A DNA stretch of 64,000 bases from Gammaproteobacteria bacterium (GTDB taxonomy: Bacteria; Pseudomonadota; Gammaproteobacteria; Steroidobacterales; Woeseiaceae), in NCBI GenBank assembly GCA_029861535.1, contig JAOTZC010000001.1, forward strand, positions 124,001 to 188,000, in the 5' to 3' direction. Positions 34,867-43,495 of the stretch are shown here, in pieces. Below the pieces are notes generated by a model. The model searched no databases. It had not been told where the DNA came from and saw only the letters and a program-made list of their open reading frames with translations. How positions within the stretch are numbered: position 1 is the first letter of the stretch; every line of letters starts with the position of its first letter. The translations under genes were made by a program, and so were the position numbers.

Positions 34867-35004
34867 GGTCTCCAGCCCTGGCGATCCAGCACCTTTGGTG
34901 CGGTTCACCGGTCATAACAATAAGAATAACAACGAGACAGGGCCTGCAGGCTCCGCGTAAGCCGATGCGCTTTTTGCGGCAATGCCGAACAGGACTACCT
35001 ATAA

Positions 35005-37455
35005 ATGATCGGCAGTAAATTCTCTCGAAATCTACTTTTTGCTCTGGTGCTCGGCACGATAGTGACGGTCATCATGCTGTCGCTGTTTTATGGCCAATAT
35101 CGCTGGCTCGCTGGTGAGATCGTCGCCGCGAGCGCCGCCGAACATGAGCTGTTTCTTCGTCAGAGCTTCGAGCGCCGGGTTCGCGCGCAAATGCATGGCA
35201 TCGCCGACGATTTCGCGCTGACGGTAAACACCGCAGACTCGGCAGACGTACTACAGGGATTGAACCGGGCATTAGGCCGGAATGAGATGATGACCAGCAT
35301 GCGCTTTTCAGACGCGCAAGCTCGGACGCTTCAAGTCGGCAATTTCCCGACCGTCGATCTGGATGCGGCGGTCACTTGGCTGCCAGATAGCCTGATAATG
35401 ACTTATCCGGTCGGTGGTGAGAGTGGCATTTCCGGTCAACTCACCGGTGTTTTTCAGCTCGACCAGCTACACGCTGAATCGGCGGCCTTTGCCACACAAC
35501 TAGCCGACAAGGAACTTGAGCGCCGTCGTTCCAGCTACGCCTGGATTGGCGCTGGCACACTGGCTATGTTGCTGGTATGCGGTCTGGTCGTTTTGCTCGT
35601 TGCACGCGATCAGACACGGCGTATTCGTGATCTAAAACTGCAGGCCGAGAAGCTCCGTGCATCTGATTTCGGCGACCGCTTACCGGAAAATCGCGATGAC
35701 GAGCTCGGCGAGCTTGCGGCCGTATTTAATGCAATGCGTGATCGTCTCAAAACAACGACCATCAGTCGTGACTACGTCGACAGCGTATTGTCCAGCATGA
35801 ATGACGCGATTATCGTGACGACGAGCGACGGCACGATTAAGCGGATCAACAGGGCGACGACCCATCTGCTGGGATTCGAAGAAGACGAGCTAATCGACAC
35901 GTCGATCGACTACATCGTCAATTCCAAGAAAAGCCGCTCGATTATCGATGATCCACAGTCTGGCCTACCGAGCGAAGCATTTTTCGAGAGCAAATTCGGT
36001 GAGTCGATTCCGGTGTCGTATACATGCTCAATTCTCGAAGGGTTGGAAGCTGAATCAGGCGATCGAATTTACGCAGCTCAGAACATTACCGAGCGGCGCC
36101 GAGCCGAGCAACGCATTCGCTACCTTGCTCGGATCGATGCACTAACGAAAGTCCCGAATCGCATGCAATTCCAGCATTTGCTGCAGCGTGCGATCGCGCG
36201 TGGCCGGCGTAATCGTCGATCGTTGTGCCTTTTTTATGTCGACATAGATCACTTCAAGGAAATTAACGATACCTTTGGCCACCTGGCCGGCGATACAACA
36301 CTTGAGACCGTGGCGGAGCGATTGACGGCGTGTCTACCGGAAAATTCGGTCATCGGCCGGTTGGCGGGCGACGAATTTGCCGTGATTGTCGAAGGCGCAA
36401 GCGCGGACAAAAATGGCATGAGGATAACTGATGAGATCGCGAAAGAATTGCTAGCGAGGCTCGCCGACCCGCTCTTTGTCCAAGGCCACGAAGTCTTCAT
36501 GACGGCAAGCATGGGCGTCGCCTTCTATCCGCAGGATGCAGCGAACGTGATCGATCTGATTCGAAATGCCGACGCTGCTCTATATCATGCGAAGAAATCT
36601 GGCGGCAATATGCACTCTTATTATGAGCCGGCAATGAACGAGGCCAGCGTCGAACGCTTGATGACGAAGAGCAAACTCAAGCGCGCCTTCGAACGAGACG
36701 AGCTGCTCGTACACTACCAGCCGAAATACAATCTCGAGACAGGTGAGGTCTTCGGAGCAGAGGCACTGGTCCGCTGGGAGCTTCCGGAACGCGGCATGAT
36801 TCTACCCGCAGACTTTATTCCGATCGCTGAGGAGACCAACCTGATCATCGAAATCGGCGAATGGGTACTCGACAAAGTATGCGAGGACTTTCGTTATTGG
36901 CAACGGTCAGTTTCATCACCCGGTCGTGTGTCGGTCAATCTATCACTGAAGCAGTTGCGGCAAAGAAATTTTACACAGCGAATCAGTTCGATCTTGCGAA
37001 GCTACGAAGTCTCACCAACATCACTTGAACTTGAAATCACCGAAACAACGTTGATGGAAAATCCGGAACGCACGATTCAGTTGCTCGATCAACTGTACGC
37101 GCTCGGTCTACATCTGGCGATCGATGACTTTGGAACCGGTTATTCGTCGCTGAGCGCCTTGCAACAATTTCCTATCAGCACACTGAAGATCGATAAATCT
37201 TTCGTCCGAAACGTAGCGACCAGCCCTGACGATGCGACCTTAATTGGCACTATCGTGCAGATGGGCCAGAATATGAATATGGACGTCGTCGCCGAGGGCG
37301 TCGAATCAGAAGATCAGCTGAACTTCCTGCGATCGATTGGCTGTACGTATGTGCAGGGCCTGCTGTTCGGCGAACCAATGAGTTCCGACAGCTACCTGGA
37401 ATTATTGCTTGCGCAAATGGAGGGAACGGACTCTTATCGGGCCCTTTTTGCCTGA
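35005..37455 (+). CDS. Membrane GGDEF-EAL protein with HAMP and PAS domains (c-di-GMP turnover)
   Basis: In order over 816 residues: a transmembrane helix (about 10-30), a periplasmic sensor domain, a second helix (AWIGAGTLAMLLVCGLVVLLVA, about 175-197), HAMP, PAS (about 260-365), GGDEF (about 375-540) with active-site variant RLAGDEFAVIV, and EAL (about 555-800) with AEALVRW and DDFGTGYSSLSALQQFP. Both catalytic sites look intact, so it may make and degrade cyclic di-GMP; which activity dominates cannot be told. It stands alone. Confidence 0.9.
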   Translation: MIGSKFSRNLLFALVLGTIVTVIMLSLFYGQYRWLAGEIVAASAAEHELFLRQSFERRVRAQMHGIADDFALTVNTADSADVLQGLNRALGRNEMMTSMRFSDAQARTLQVGNFPTVDLDAAVTWLPDSLIMTYPVGGESGISGQLTGVFQLDQLHAESAAFATQLADKELERRRSSYAWIGAGTLAMLLVCGLVVLLVARDQTRRIRDLKLQAEKLRASDFGDRLPENRDDELGELAAVFNAMRDRLKTTTISRDYVDSVLSSMNDAIIVTTSDGTIKRINRATTHLLGFEEDELIDTSIDYIVNSKKSRSIIDDPQSGLPSEAFFESKFGESIPVSYTCSILEGLEAESGDRIYAAQNITERRRAEQRIRYLARIDALTKVPNRMQFQHLLQRAIARGRRNRRSLCLFYVDIDHFKEINDTFGHLAGDTTLETVAERLTACLPENSVIGRLAGDEFAVIVEGASADKNGMRITDEIAKELLARLADPLFVQGHEVFMTASMGVAFYPQDAANVIDLIRNADAALYHAKKSGGNMHSYYEPAMNEASVERLMTKSKLKRAFERDELLVHYQPKYNLETGEVFGAEALVRWELPERGMILPADFIPIAEETNLIIEIGEWVLDKVCEDFRYWQRSVSSPGRVSVNLSLKQLRQRNFTQRISSILRSYEVSPTSLELEITETTLMENPERTIQLLDQLYALGLHLAIDDFGTGYSSLSALQQFPISTLKIDKSFVRNVATSPDDATLIGTIVQMGQNMNMDVVAEGVESEDQLNFLRSIGCTYVQGLLFGEPMSSDSYLELLLAQMEGTDSYRALFA

Positions 37456-37486
37456 ACGCCAGCTGAACGAATCTGTTAAATCACCC

Positions 37487-37515
37487 TTCACTCGCCGGCT
37501 CCGTCTGCTTAGAAT
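37487..37515 (+). promoter_or_regulatory. Sigma-70 promoter of the small secreted protein gene
   Basis: TTCACT and TAGAAT are 17 bases apart (four and five of six matches), about 50 bases before the ATG at 37565. Confidence 0.5.
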
Positions 37516-37564
37516 AGTGCGTCCCCTTTAAGCCGCCCCGGTGGCCGGAACCCAAGAAGACGCC

Positions 37565-37924
37565 ATGAACAAGACATCAACGATTGCCACAGTATCGGCC
37601 CTTTTCGCCTTGTCGCCTTTCGCGCTCGGCTGCGATTATCCACAGCGTGCGGATATTCCTAATGGCGGAACCGCATCGAAGGACGACATGCTGGCGGGCC
37701 AGAGCTCGGTCAAGGCTTATATGGCGGCAATGGACGAGTATCTTCGCTGCATCGAGCAGCAAGAGAAAGACCTGTTAGCCGAAATGACGGATATCTCTGA
37801 GGACGAACGCGCCAATCGGAATGCGGCGTTGACTAAGAAACACAATGCTGCGGTCGAAGAGATGGAACTGATTGCTGCGCGTTTCAACGAAGAAGTCCGC
37901 GCTTACAAAGCTAAAGCGGAGTAA
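37565..37924 (+). CDS. Small secreted helical protein of unknown function
   Basis: MNKTSTIATVSALFALSPFALG is a signal peptide, followed by a cysteine and an acidic helical mature part (KAYMAAMDEYLRCIEQQEKDLLAEM). A long charged helix with possible coiled coil ends the 119-residue protein. I do not recognise a family. It faces the end of the psp operon, 6 bases apart; there is no sign that they are linked. Confidence 0.65.
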   Translation: MNKTSTIATVSALFALSPFALGCDYPQRADIPNGGTASKDDMLAGQSSVKAYMAAMDEYLRCIEQQEKDLLAEMTDISEDERANRNAALTKKHNAAVEEMELIAARFNEEVRAYKAKAE

Positions 37925-37930
37925 CGACGC

Positions 37931-38149
37931 CTAAAGCTTGTCGATCTCACGTTTGAGATCAAACCTATTCTCCGTAACAATGCGCTCGAGCACCTTTATG
38001 CGTTCCTCAAGTGCGTTTAGTTGTGAAAGGGTTTCGTCCAGGTTTGCGCCCTGCTGCTCGCGCACTTCACGGGTTTTGAGGTATTTGCTGATCACCGCCG
38101 TTGCGCAGCCGATCGCGACGATAAGGACAACAAAAAACAGATTATTCAT
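37931..38149 (-). CDS. Second PspB-like small membrane protein
   Basis: A 72-residue protein with an N-terminal helix (FFVVLIVAIGCATAVI) and an amphipathic coiled C terminus (LNALEERIKVLERIVTEN) resembling PspB. It lies 24 bases after the second pspC-like gene and closes the psp operon. The E. coli operon has PspD and PspE here, so this is a duplicated or divergent member. It probably takes part in the membrane-stress response with PspC. Confidence 0.7.
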   Translation of the reverse strand: MNNLFFVVLIVAIGCATAVISKYLKTREVREQQGANLDETLSQLNALEERIKVLERIVTENRFDLKREIDKL

Positions 38150-38173
38150 AAACGGTTTCCCTCAAAGATTCTT

Positions 38174-38569
38174 TTACTGATCCTGCAGGTTTTTGAATTC
38201 CCGATCGAGCGAATATCGAGACGACGTGACGTATTTCTCCAGCGCGGCAAGTCGACGATCTAGTGATCGAAACCGCCCCCGAACGTCGGCCATCGTTTGT
38301 GACGGCGATGATCGCAGCGATTGACGGAAGCGCGGATCGACTTTCGGTTCCGATACTCTCGTCGGCCTGGCCGGGACGAGAACAACGATGGCGACATAGA
38401 TAAGCGCGGCGAGTGGCGGATTCATCATAAAACCGATCACCGCAAGTACTCGAGTGACTTTCAGGTTGAATCCGAAATAATCGGCAAGGCCGGCGCAAAC
38501 CCCGGCGCAGCAAGCCCTGTCCGAGCTACGAACGAATCGGCGCTCGAAAGTCGAGGCGGAACTCGTCAT
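38174..38569 (-). CDS. Second PspC-like protein
   Basis: The PspC motif (CCAGVCAGLADYFGFNLKVTRVLAVIGFM) and two hydrophobic helices are followed by a PspB-like coiled tail (RFRSLDRRLAALEKYVTSSRYSLDREF). ATG at 38569 overlaps the previous stop by 4 bases with GGAG in front. The 131 residues combine PspC and PspB-like features. Paralogue of the neighbouring pspC; its partner may be the following PspB-like protein. Confidence 0.8.
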   Translation of the reverse strand: MTSSASTFERRFVRSSDRACCAGVCAGLADYFGFNLKVTRVLAVIGFMMNPPLAALIYVAIVVLVPARPTRVSEPKVDPRFRQSLRSSPSQTMADVRGRFRSLDRRLAALEKYVTSSRYSLDREFKNLQDQ

Positions 38570-38859
38570 AAATGTCTCCAATGGTCGCGATGTCGCTGAC
38601 GCCAGAATTCGAACTCGGTCTCCCGACCCGAATAAATTAACGGCTTCTCACGAACCAGTATAGCCGCACCCAGATATATCGCGGCCGTCAGCCAGAAGAA
38701 CAGCATCAGGCTGATAACAGCAATAATTCGCACGGCACCGACCTTCAGATTGAATCGTTCGGCTATGCCTGCGCATACGCCGAAGACCCAACCGTTCTCA
38801 CGGTCGCGGTAAAAACCGCGTAGAGGCCCATAGTCGATGTTCCAGGTGCGTTGACTCAT
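38566..38859 (-). CDS. pspC: Phage shock protein C
   Basis: The 97-residue protein has the PspC domain (GFYRDRENGWVFGVCAGIAERFNLKVGAVR) then two membrane helices (IIAVISLMLFFWLTAAIYLGAAILV). PspC senses membrane stress with PspB and releases PspA from PspF. ATG at 38859 overlaps the pspB stop by 4 bases (ATGA) with GGAGGA in front, which decides this start over the ATG five codons earlier. Confidence 0.88.
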   Translation of the reverse strand: MSQRTWNIDYGPLRGFYRDRENGWVFGVCAGIAERFNLKVGAVRIIAVISLMLFFWLTAAIYLGAAILVREKPLIYSGRETEFEFWRQRHRDHWRHL

Positions 38860-39083
38860 AGTTTTTTCCTCCAATCCGGCAACTCGTCATCCAGAATCCT
38901 CTCCAGCGTGGCCAGGCGTTCTTCCATTCGCTGTGACAGCAAATACAGATCCTCCAGCATCTGCTCGTCGTCGCCTGAGATTTCGCGTGACTGTTTCCAT
39001 TTGGTCACGAAATGCAACACAACGAAAAGTGGTGCAACAATCGTCAGGAACAGTATGACCGCAAGAGTGGCCAGCTCGCTCAT
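38856..39083 (-). CDS. pspB: Phage shock protein B
   Basis: 75 residues: an N-terminal transmembrane helix (LATLAVILFLTIVAPLFVVLHFVTKW) and a coiled cytoplasmic part (DEQMLEDLYLLSQRMEERLATLERIL) with the DWR near the C terminus typical of PspB. Works with PspC in the inner membrane. It begins 6 bases after pspA. Confidence 0.9.
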   Translation of the reverse strand: MSELATLAVILFLTIVAPLFVVLHFVTKWKQSREISGDDEQMLEDLYLLSQRMEERLATLERILDDELPDWRKKL

Positions 39084-39089
39084 CGTCGA

Positions 39090-39770
39090 CTACTCAGCCG
39101 TTGTCGTACGGCGTCCTTCGACTCTTTTCTTCAGTGCCTCAAGCTCTTGCTGCACTGACTCTTCTGCTTCGAGGCCCGCGAACTCATGATTTAGGTCTTT
39201 CGGGAGACCGAGGTCGTAGGCCTCGATACGACCCTCAACATCGTCGATGCGGCGTGTGTATTGCTCGAAACGGACCATCGCGTCTTCGATCTTGTAGTCG
39301 TGAATTTTCTTACGCACGGCAAGCCGACTGTTGGCAGTTTTGTGACGCGCCAACAACGCTTTCTGTCGTGCTTTGGCGTCTTCGAGCTTCGCCTCGAGGC
39401 GCGCGATATCCTCGTTCAATTTCGCGAGGCCTTCGTCAACAGCCAGGTAGTCACTCTTCAATGCGTCGGCCGCCGCCGACACTCGAGACTTTTCAATGAG
39501 TGCCGCCTTGGCCAGGTCTTCTCGACCCTTGCGAATAGCGAGTTCGGCTTTGTCGTCCCAATCCGTTTGATCGCGATCGAGCGACTCGAGTTTGCGGTTC
39601 AGGTCCTTCTTATCCGCGATCGACCGTGCTGCCGCCGAGCGGACTTCTACCAACGTGTCCTCCATCTCCTGAATCATCAGGCGAACGATCTTCTCGGGGT
39701 CTTCTGCCTTGTCGAGTATCGCGTTGATGTTGGAGTTCACGATGTCTGAGAATCTCGTGAAAATGCCCAT
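39090..39770 (-). CDS. pspA: Phage shock protein A
   Basis: The IM30/PspA family is recognised by MGIFTRFSDIVNSNINAILDKAEDPEKIVRLMIQEMEDTL and the long coiled coil through residue 215. PspA inhibits PspF when unstressed and forms scaffolds that protect damaged inner membranes. It heads the psp operon behind a sigma-54 promoter at 39813-39829 and has AGAGGAT as ribosome binding site. Length 226, normal. Confidence 0.94.
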   Translation of the reverse strand: MGIFTRFSDIVNSNINAILDKAEDPEKIVRLMIQEMEDTLVEVRSAAARSIADKKDLNRKLESLDRDQTDWDDKAELAIRKGREDLAKAALIEKSRVSAAADALKSDYLAVDEGLAKLNEDIARLEAKLEDAKARQKALLARHKTANSRLAVRKKIHDYKIEDAMVRFEQYTRRIDDVEGRIEAYDLGLPKDLNHEFAGLEAEESVQQELEALKKRVEGRRTTTAE

Positions 39771-39812
39771 GAAACTTATCCTCTAGGAATTGGTGAATGT
39801 CACTGAATCTAC

Positions 39813-39829
39813 TGCAGTATCTGTGCCAA
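39813..39829 (-). promoter_or_regulatory. Sigma-54 promoter of the psp operon
   Basis: On the minus strand TTGGCAC-AGATA-CTGCA matches the -24/-12 consensus with GG and GC ten bases apart. It lies 43 bases before the pspA ATG and matches the expected PspF dependence. Confidence 0.88.
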
Positions 39830-39905
39830 TTCCGATCGAAACACATAAGTTACTGTTTTCAATAAATTATTCGAACAAAACACACGCTAAATCTGAACCG
39901 TGAGT

Positions 39906-39922
39906 TTGGTGATTTTCACCAG
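39906..39922. promoter_or_regulatory. Palindrome in the pspA-pspF interval, likely PspF activating site
   Basis: GGTGA-TTT-TCACC is a perfect palindrome, centred about 110 bases upstream of the predicted pspA start, the distance of the PspF upstream activating sites in E. coli. It also lies just in front of pspF, so it may mediate autoregulation. Function is inferred from position and symmetry. Confidence 0.65.
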
Positions 39923-39961
39923 TTTGTGGCATTTCTTGCCAAGATCTGGGAAAATTTACCG

Positions 39962-40978
39962 ATGGCTTTAGACCGTCCTGTGCAGGCGATTATTGGCGAG
40001 GCGCCGGTTTTTCTCGAGATGCTCGAGCATGTCTCGCGAGCCGCGCCATTATCGAAGCCAGTGCTGGTCGTTGGCGAACGGGGCACCGGTAAAGAGCTGA
40101 TTGCATCGCGTCTGCACTACCTTTCGGGCCGGTGGGAAAGCGGCTTCGTCAAGGTTAACTGTGCAGCGCTAACCGAGTCGATTCTGGAATCGGAACTCTT
40201 CGGCCACGAAGCGGGCGCGTTCACCGGCGCGTCGAAGACGCACATCGGACATTTCGAACGCGCCGACGGCGGTACCTTGATACTTGATGAGCTAGCGACG
40301 ATTTCCTTACGCATGCAGGAGAAAATTCTGCGCGTTATCGAATACGGTGAGATTCAGCGCGTCGGCGGCAATGATTTGATCAATGTCGACGTGCGAATCG
40401 TTGGTTCGACCAACGCCGATCTGCGTGCGTTGGCTGCCGACGCTACGTTTCGCGAAGACTTGCTTGACAGACTCGCATTTGACGTCATCACAATTCCGCC
40501 GCTTCGAGAGCGAGTAGAAGATATCCTACCGCTCGCTTATGCGTTTGCCATCAACATGGTGAGCGAGCTGAAGCGGCCGTTATTTCCGGGATTTGGTCCG
40601 CGCGCTTCCTCGGCGTTGCTGCAAAATCCATGGCCGGGCAACGTCCGTGAACTAAAAAACGCGGTTGAGAGGTCCGTGTATCGATCCACCGACCCCGACG
40701 AGGTCATCACCGATATCGCCTTTGATCCGTTCGATTCACCGTTCACGCTAAGCCCCGCGCGCTCGTCCGCCGGTGCACCGTCGCGACGCCGGCGACCGCC
40801 GCTGCTGCCGACGAATCTTGGCGAACGTCTGAAGGATATGGAACGAGACCTGCTCGGTGCCGCGATGGAACGCGCGCGTTTTAATCAGCGCCTAGCGGCG
40901 GATTTGCTCGGCCTTAGCTATGATCAACTGCGCGGCAAGCTGAAAAAGCACGACATCAGCCGCCGCCCCGAATACTAG
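39962..40978 (+). CDS. pspF: Sigma-54-dependent activator PspF
   Basis: The AAA+ core runs from the start without a receiver domain: Walker A VVGERGTGKELIASRL, the GAFTGA loop in EAGAFTGASKTHIGHF, Walker B GGTLILDELATISL, and PWPGNVRELKNAVERS, then a C-terminal helix-turn-helix (FNQRLAADLLGLSYDQLRGKL). This layout and its divergence from pspA identify PspF. Start at 39962 (MALDRPVQAIIG) with GGGAAAA in front, in preference to the ORF's longer start. 338 residues. Confidence 0.92.
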   Translation: MALDRPVQAIIGEAPVFLEMLEHVSRAAPLSKPVLVVGERGTGKELIASRLHYLSGRWESGFVKVNCAALTESILESELFGHEAGAFTGASKTHIGHFERADGGTLILDELATISLRMQEKILRVIEYGEIQRVGGNDLINVDVRIVGSTNADLRALAADATFREDLLDRLAFDVITIPPLRERVEDILPLAYAFAINMVSELKRPLFPGFGPRASSALLQNPWPGNVRELKNAVERSVYRSTDPDEVITDIAFDPFDSPFTLSPARSSAGAPSRRRRPPLLPTNLGERLKDMERDLLGAAMERARFNQRLAADLLGLSYDQLRGKLKKHDISRRPEY

Positions 40979-40981
40979 GTA

Positions 40982-41902
40982 CTAATAGCTCTCGTCGCGA
41001 TAGCGGCGGACATAGATGGCTGCCGTGGTAAACAGCCCACAGACGATTAGGCCGGCCCACAGCGAAGGACTCCCCAGAAACTTCGTCAGATCGAGACTCC
41101 CGAGCATGCTGATTGTTTCCTCGGCCATCGAAAAACGCATGTCGTCGCCAAACCAACTGAACTCGTCGACATTGAACAATGGCACTTTAAACGTGCGTAC
41201 GAAGATGGCGTTGAATAGTAGGTGTGACCGCCCGGGCAACATTGCCTCGAGCATCGGCACGATGAATATCGGCAGGAAAGCCAAGAGCAGTGGCGAACGC
41301 TTGGTGTACGCAGACACAAATAGGAACCATCCAATGAACGGCGATAACCAAAGCGGCATCGCAAGCGCGACAATTAAACTTGAGATCCACATATCCGCCA
41401 ATGGCGCCGATGCCCAGATCAGATGACCGGCATTGCCCCCCTGGATAATCACCCAGATGCTGGAAAGCATTAGAACGAGCAGCTGCGTTGCGATTGCAGC
41501 GATTAAAGCGACCAGCGGAATGACCAGAATTGCCGTTATCAATTTGGAAATGACGGTTTCGGCGTCGGTAATTGGCAATGAACGCCAGAACAGGATGCTC
41601 TTGTCTTTGCGCTCCGCGTACAACGTGTCAAGGCAGTAAAATATGGTCACGATCAGTGCGCCCAACGCAAATATCGATGTGACGAAACCCAAAATACCGC
41701 CAAGCGCCATCCTACGGTGCACGTCATCCACATTTGACGCGCCGACAATCGCCATATCGACGCCTTCGCCGAACGCTGAGACCGTAACCTGGCCGGTTAG
41801 CGTCAGCACGAGAACGACAGACGCGATCGCTGCCGGCGTTACGTAAATCGAACGGTGCTCCCAGAGCTCCCGCTGTAACAGAGCTAACTGATGCCCGATC
41901 AT
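40982..41902 (-). CDS. ABC-2-type transporter permease (GntR/YtrA-associated)
   Basis: About six to seven hydrophobic helices in 306 residues, with no ATPase motifs. The start overlaps the ATPase gene by 4 bases. Together with the GntR regulator it forms a GntR-ATPase-permease operon like ytr-type loci, often linked to cell-envelope stress or antibiotic sensing. The transported molecule is unknown. It ends 3 bases before the convergent pspF stop. Confidence 0.82.
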   Translation of the reverse strand: MIGHQLALLQRELWEHRSIYVTPAAIASVVLVLTLTGQVTVSAFGEGVDMAIVGASNVDDVHRRMALGGILGFVTSIFALGALIVTIFYCLDTLYAERKDKSILFWRSLPITDAETVISKLITAILVIPLVALIAAIATQLLVLMLSSIWVIIQGGNAGHLIWASAPLADMWISSLIVALAMPLWLSPFIGWFLFVSAYTKRSPLLLAFLPIFIVPMLEAMLPGRSHLLFNAIFVRTFKVPLFNVDEFSWFGDDMRFSMAEETISMLGSLDLTKFLGSPSLWAGLIVCGLFTTAAIYVRRYRDESY

Positions 41903-42756
41903 GCCTCAGCCCCCTTTACCTTTGCGACGAATACATCGGCTACCGACGGTGTATGTAATTCGCCGAGTCCGTCGAGCTTGTCGCGGCTTACGCCTTCGAA
42001 CAAAAATACGGACTTGCCGAACACTTCACGCTCGGAAATCGGCCCAAATCCTTTCGCCGCCGCAGCGTTGTCGCCGGCGGCCAGCAGCTCGACATAGGTA
42101 CCCGCGAGCGACTCCATCGGTGTATCTAACAGGATTCGACCGTTATTGATAAACATGATGTCGGTCATTAGGTTTTCGATTTCCTCAACCTGATGTGTGG
42201 TTATCAGAATTGTTCGTTCGCCATCGAAATAGTCATTTAGCAAGTTGCCGTAAAATTCTTTGCGGAAAATGATATCGAGGCCAAGTGTCGGTTCGTCGAG
42301 CACCAGAAGTTTGGCGTCGATCGCAGTGATAATCGACAGATGAAGCTGCGTCACCATTCCTTTCGACAGCTCACGCACTTTTGATTTCTTTCTGATTTTC
42401 GTACGGCTAAGCAAATCTTCGGCGCGGCGCCTATCGAAATTCGGATGCGTCGATTCAACAAAATCGAGTAACTGATTAACGCGCATCCAACGCGGCAATA
42501 CCGCAACGTCGGCAATAAAACAGATGTTTTGCATCAATTGTTTTCGTTGCTTGAACGGGTCGAGACCGAGTACAGACAGCTCTCCATCGCAGTCGGTCAA
42601 CCCAAGGACGGCCTTCAGAAGCGTTGTCTTGCCGGCACCATTGGGGCCGATAAGACCCATGATTTTCCCTTTTTCAATCTCAAAGCTGACGTTGTCCACC
42701 GCCCTCACGTCGCCGAAACTCTTGGACACATTGCGCGCAATAACAAGGCTAGTCAT
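41899..42756 (-). CDS. ABC transporter ATP-binding protein
   Basis: Walker A GLIGPNGAGKTTLLKAVLG, a signature-like VRELSKGMVTQLHL in place of LSGGQ, Walker B AKLLVLDEPTLGLD and the switch ITTHQVEEIE. 285 residues. The start ATG at 42756 overlaps the GntR stop in an 8-base ATGACTAG; AGGGGACG precedes it. Supplies energy for the adjacent permease. Confidence 0.9.
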   Translation of the reverse strand: MTSLVIARNVSKSFGDVRAVDNVSFEIEKGKIMGLIGPNGAGKTTLLKAVLGLTDCDGELSVLGLDPFKQRKQLMQNICFIADVAVLPRWMRVNQLLDFVESTHPNFDRRRAEDLLSRTKIRKKSKVRELSKGMVTQLHLSIITAIDAKLLVLDEPTLGLDIIFRKEFYGNLLNDYFDGERTILITTHQVEEIENLMTDIMFINNGRILLDTPMESLAGTYVELLAAGDNAAAAKGFGPISEREVFGKSVFLFEGVSRDKLDGLGELHTPSVADVFVAKVKGAEA

Positions 42757-43129
42757 TGTCGTCCCCTGCTCCCTTTGACGATTTTGCGTCCTTGAGCAAC
42801 TTAGCCGTGTCGAGACCGAGACGTTCAATAGTCGCGATGACCTTCGGCCATTCCTTATCGACGAATCGCGCTCGCTCGTCTATCAGTAGTTGATCACGCG
42901 CACCCGCATTGACAAACATGCCTCGACCGCGTTTTTTCTCAACCAAGCCCTCGTCAACCAATTCCTGGTAACCCTTCAGCACGGTCAGCGGATTCAGCCG
43001 ATATTCGGCAGCGACGTTGCGCACCGAGGGCAACGCATCACCATCCCCGAGGACTCCCTCGAGGATCATCGCAACGACGCGATCGCGCAGCTGACGATAA
43101 ATCGGCAGATCATCACTCCATTTCGGGTC
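42749..43129 (-). CDS. GntR-family (YtrA-type) transcriptional regulator
   Basis: The winged-helix region PIYRQLRDRVVAMILEGVLGDGDALPSVRNVAAEYRLNPLTVLKGYQELVDEGLVEKKRGRGMFV is a clear GntR DNA-binding domain, with a short C-terminal helix pair as in the YtrA subfamily (126 residues). It is the first gene of the ABC operon and probably represses it until a ligand binds. A 22-bp palindrome upstream of the small peptide gene (43474-43495) is a plausible target. An ATG at 43159 would add ten residues. Confidence 0.87.
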   Translation of the reverse strand, partial: DPKWSDDLPIYRQLRDRVVAMILEGVLGDGDALPSVRNVAAEYRLNPLTVLKGYQELVDEGLVEKKRGRGMFVNAGARDQLLIDERARFVDKEWPKVIATIERLGLDTAKLLKDAKSSKGAGDDND

Positions 43130-43192
43130 CATATCAGTTCCGGTTGCTGCGCCAATCACTCATTGTCGTTTGTTGTTGCGATGATCAGGCGT

Positions 43193-43226
43193 AAAAAGGC
43201 GCCGGCCCGACTGACGGGGCCGGCGC
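43193..43226 (-). terminator. Rho-independent terminator behind the 59-codon gene
   Basis: Minus-strand GCGCCGGCCC and GGGCCGGCGC form a perfect 10-pair stem with an 8-base loop, followed by CTTTTT. It lies between the small gene and the GntR gene. Confidence 0.9.
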
Positions 43227-43241
43227 AAATCCGTCGCTACT

Positions 43242-43421
43242 TTACTCGCCTTTGTGACGGAAACTGACATCAATATCGATCGCCAGAATGTGGCTGTCCG
43301 CGGCGGCGGTCTCTGCCGGCATAAGGGCTTCGGCCTGGCCAGCGACGAGGGCCAGACCCAGCAGCAGCATGATAGTTAGACTAATGATCTCGTTTAGATA
43401 CTGTGAGGCTTGCGCACGCAT
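43242..43421 (-). CDS. 59-residue secreted or membrane peptide, too short for the ORF track
   Basis: ATG at 43421 preceded by GGGGACAGAG; reads MRAQASQYLNEIISLTIMLLLGLALVAGQAEALMPAE... and ends at 43242. A hydrophobic segment of about 17 residues with AGQA/EAL after it resembles a signal peptide, leaving a short acidic mature peptide DSHILAIDIDVSFRHKGE. It has its own promoter overlapping a 22-bp palindrome and a strong terminator behind. It lies just ahead of the GntR-ABC operon, so it may be a signal or substrate for that transporter. I do not recognise it. Confidence 0.55.
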   Translation of the reverse strand: MRAQASQYLNEIISLTIMLLLGLALVAGQAEALMPAETAAADSHILAIDIDVSFRHKGE

Positions 43422-43473
43422 CTTGCTCTGTCCCCAGCGGCTCGGCCGCCTGTTTAATTACTGAAGTGAACTA

Positions 43474-43495
43474 GTGTTATAGTTGACTATAACAC
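43474..43495. promoter_or_regulatory. 22-bp perfect palindrome, likely GntR operator
   Basis: GTGTTATAGT and ACTATAACAC are exact complements around a two-base centre. GntR/YtrA regulators bind AT-rich palindromes of this type, and the site overlaps the promoter of the 59-codon gene (minus-strand TTGCAA, 16 bases, TATAGT at 43486-43513). Assignment to the GntR gene 350 bases away is inference. Confidence 0.7.

Noticed and set aside
34810-35004. Cyclic di-GMP riboswitch before the GGDEF-EAL gene
   Set aside because: The conserved GEMM core and tetraloop features are not visible.
39921-39940. Sigma-54 promoter for pspF (TGGCATTTCTTGCC on the plus strand)
   Set aside because: GG and GC are only eight bases apart; ten are required.
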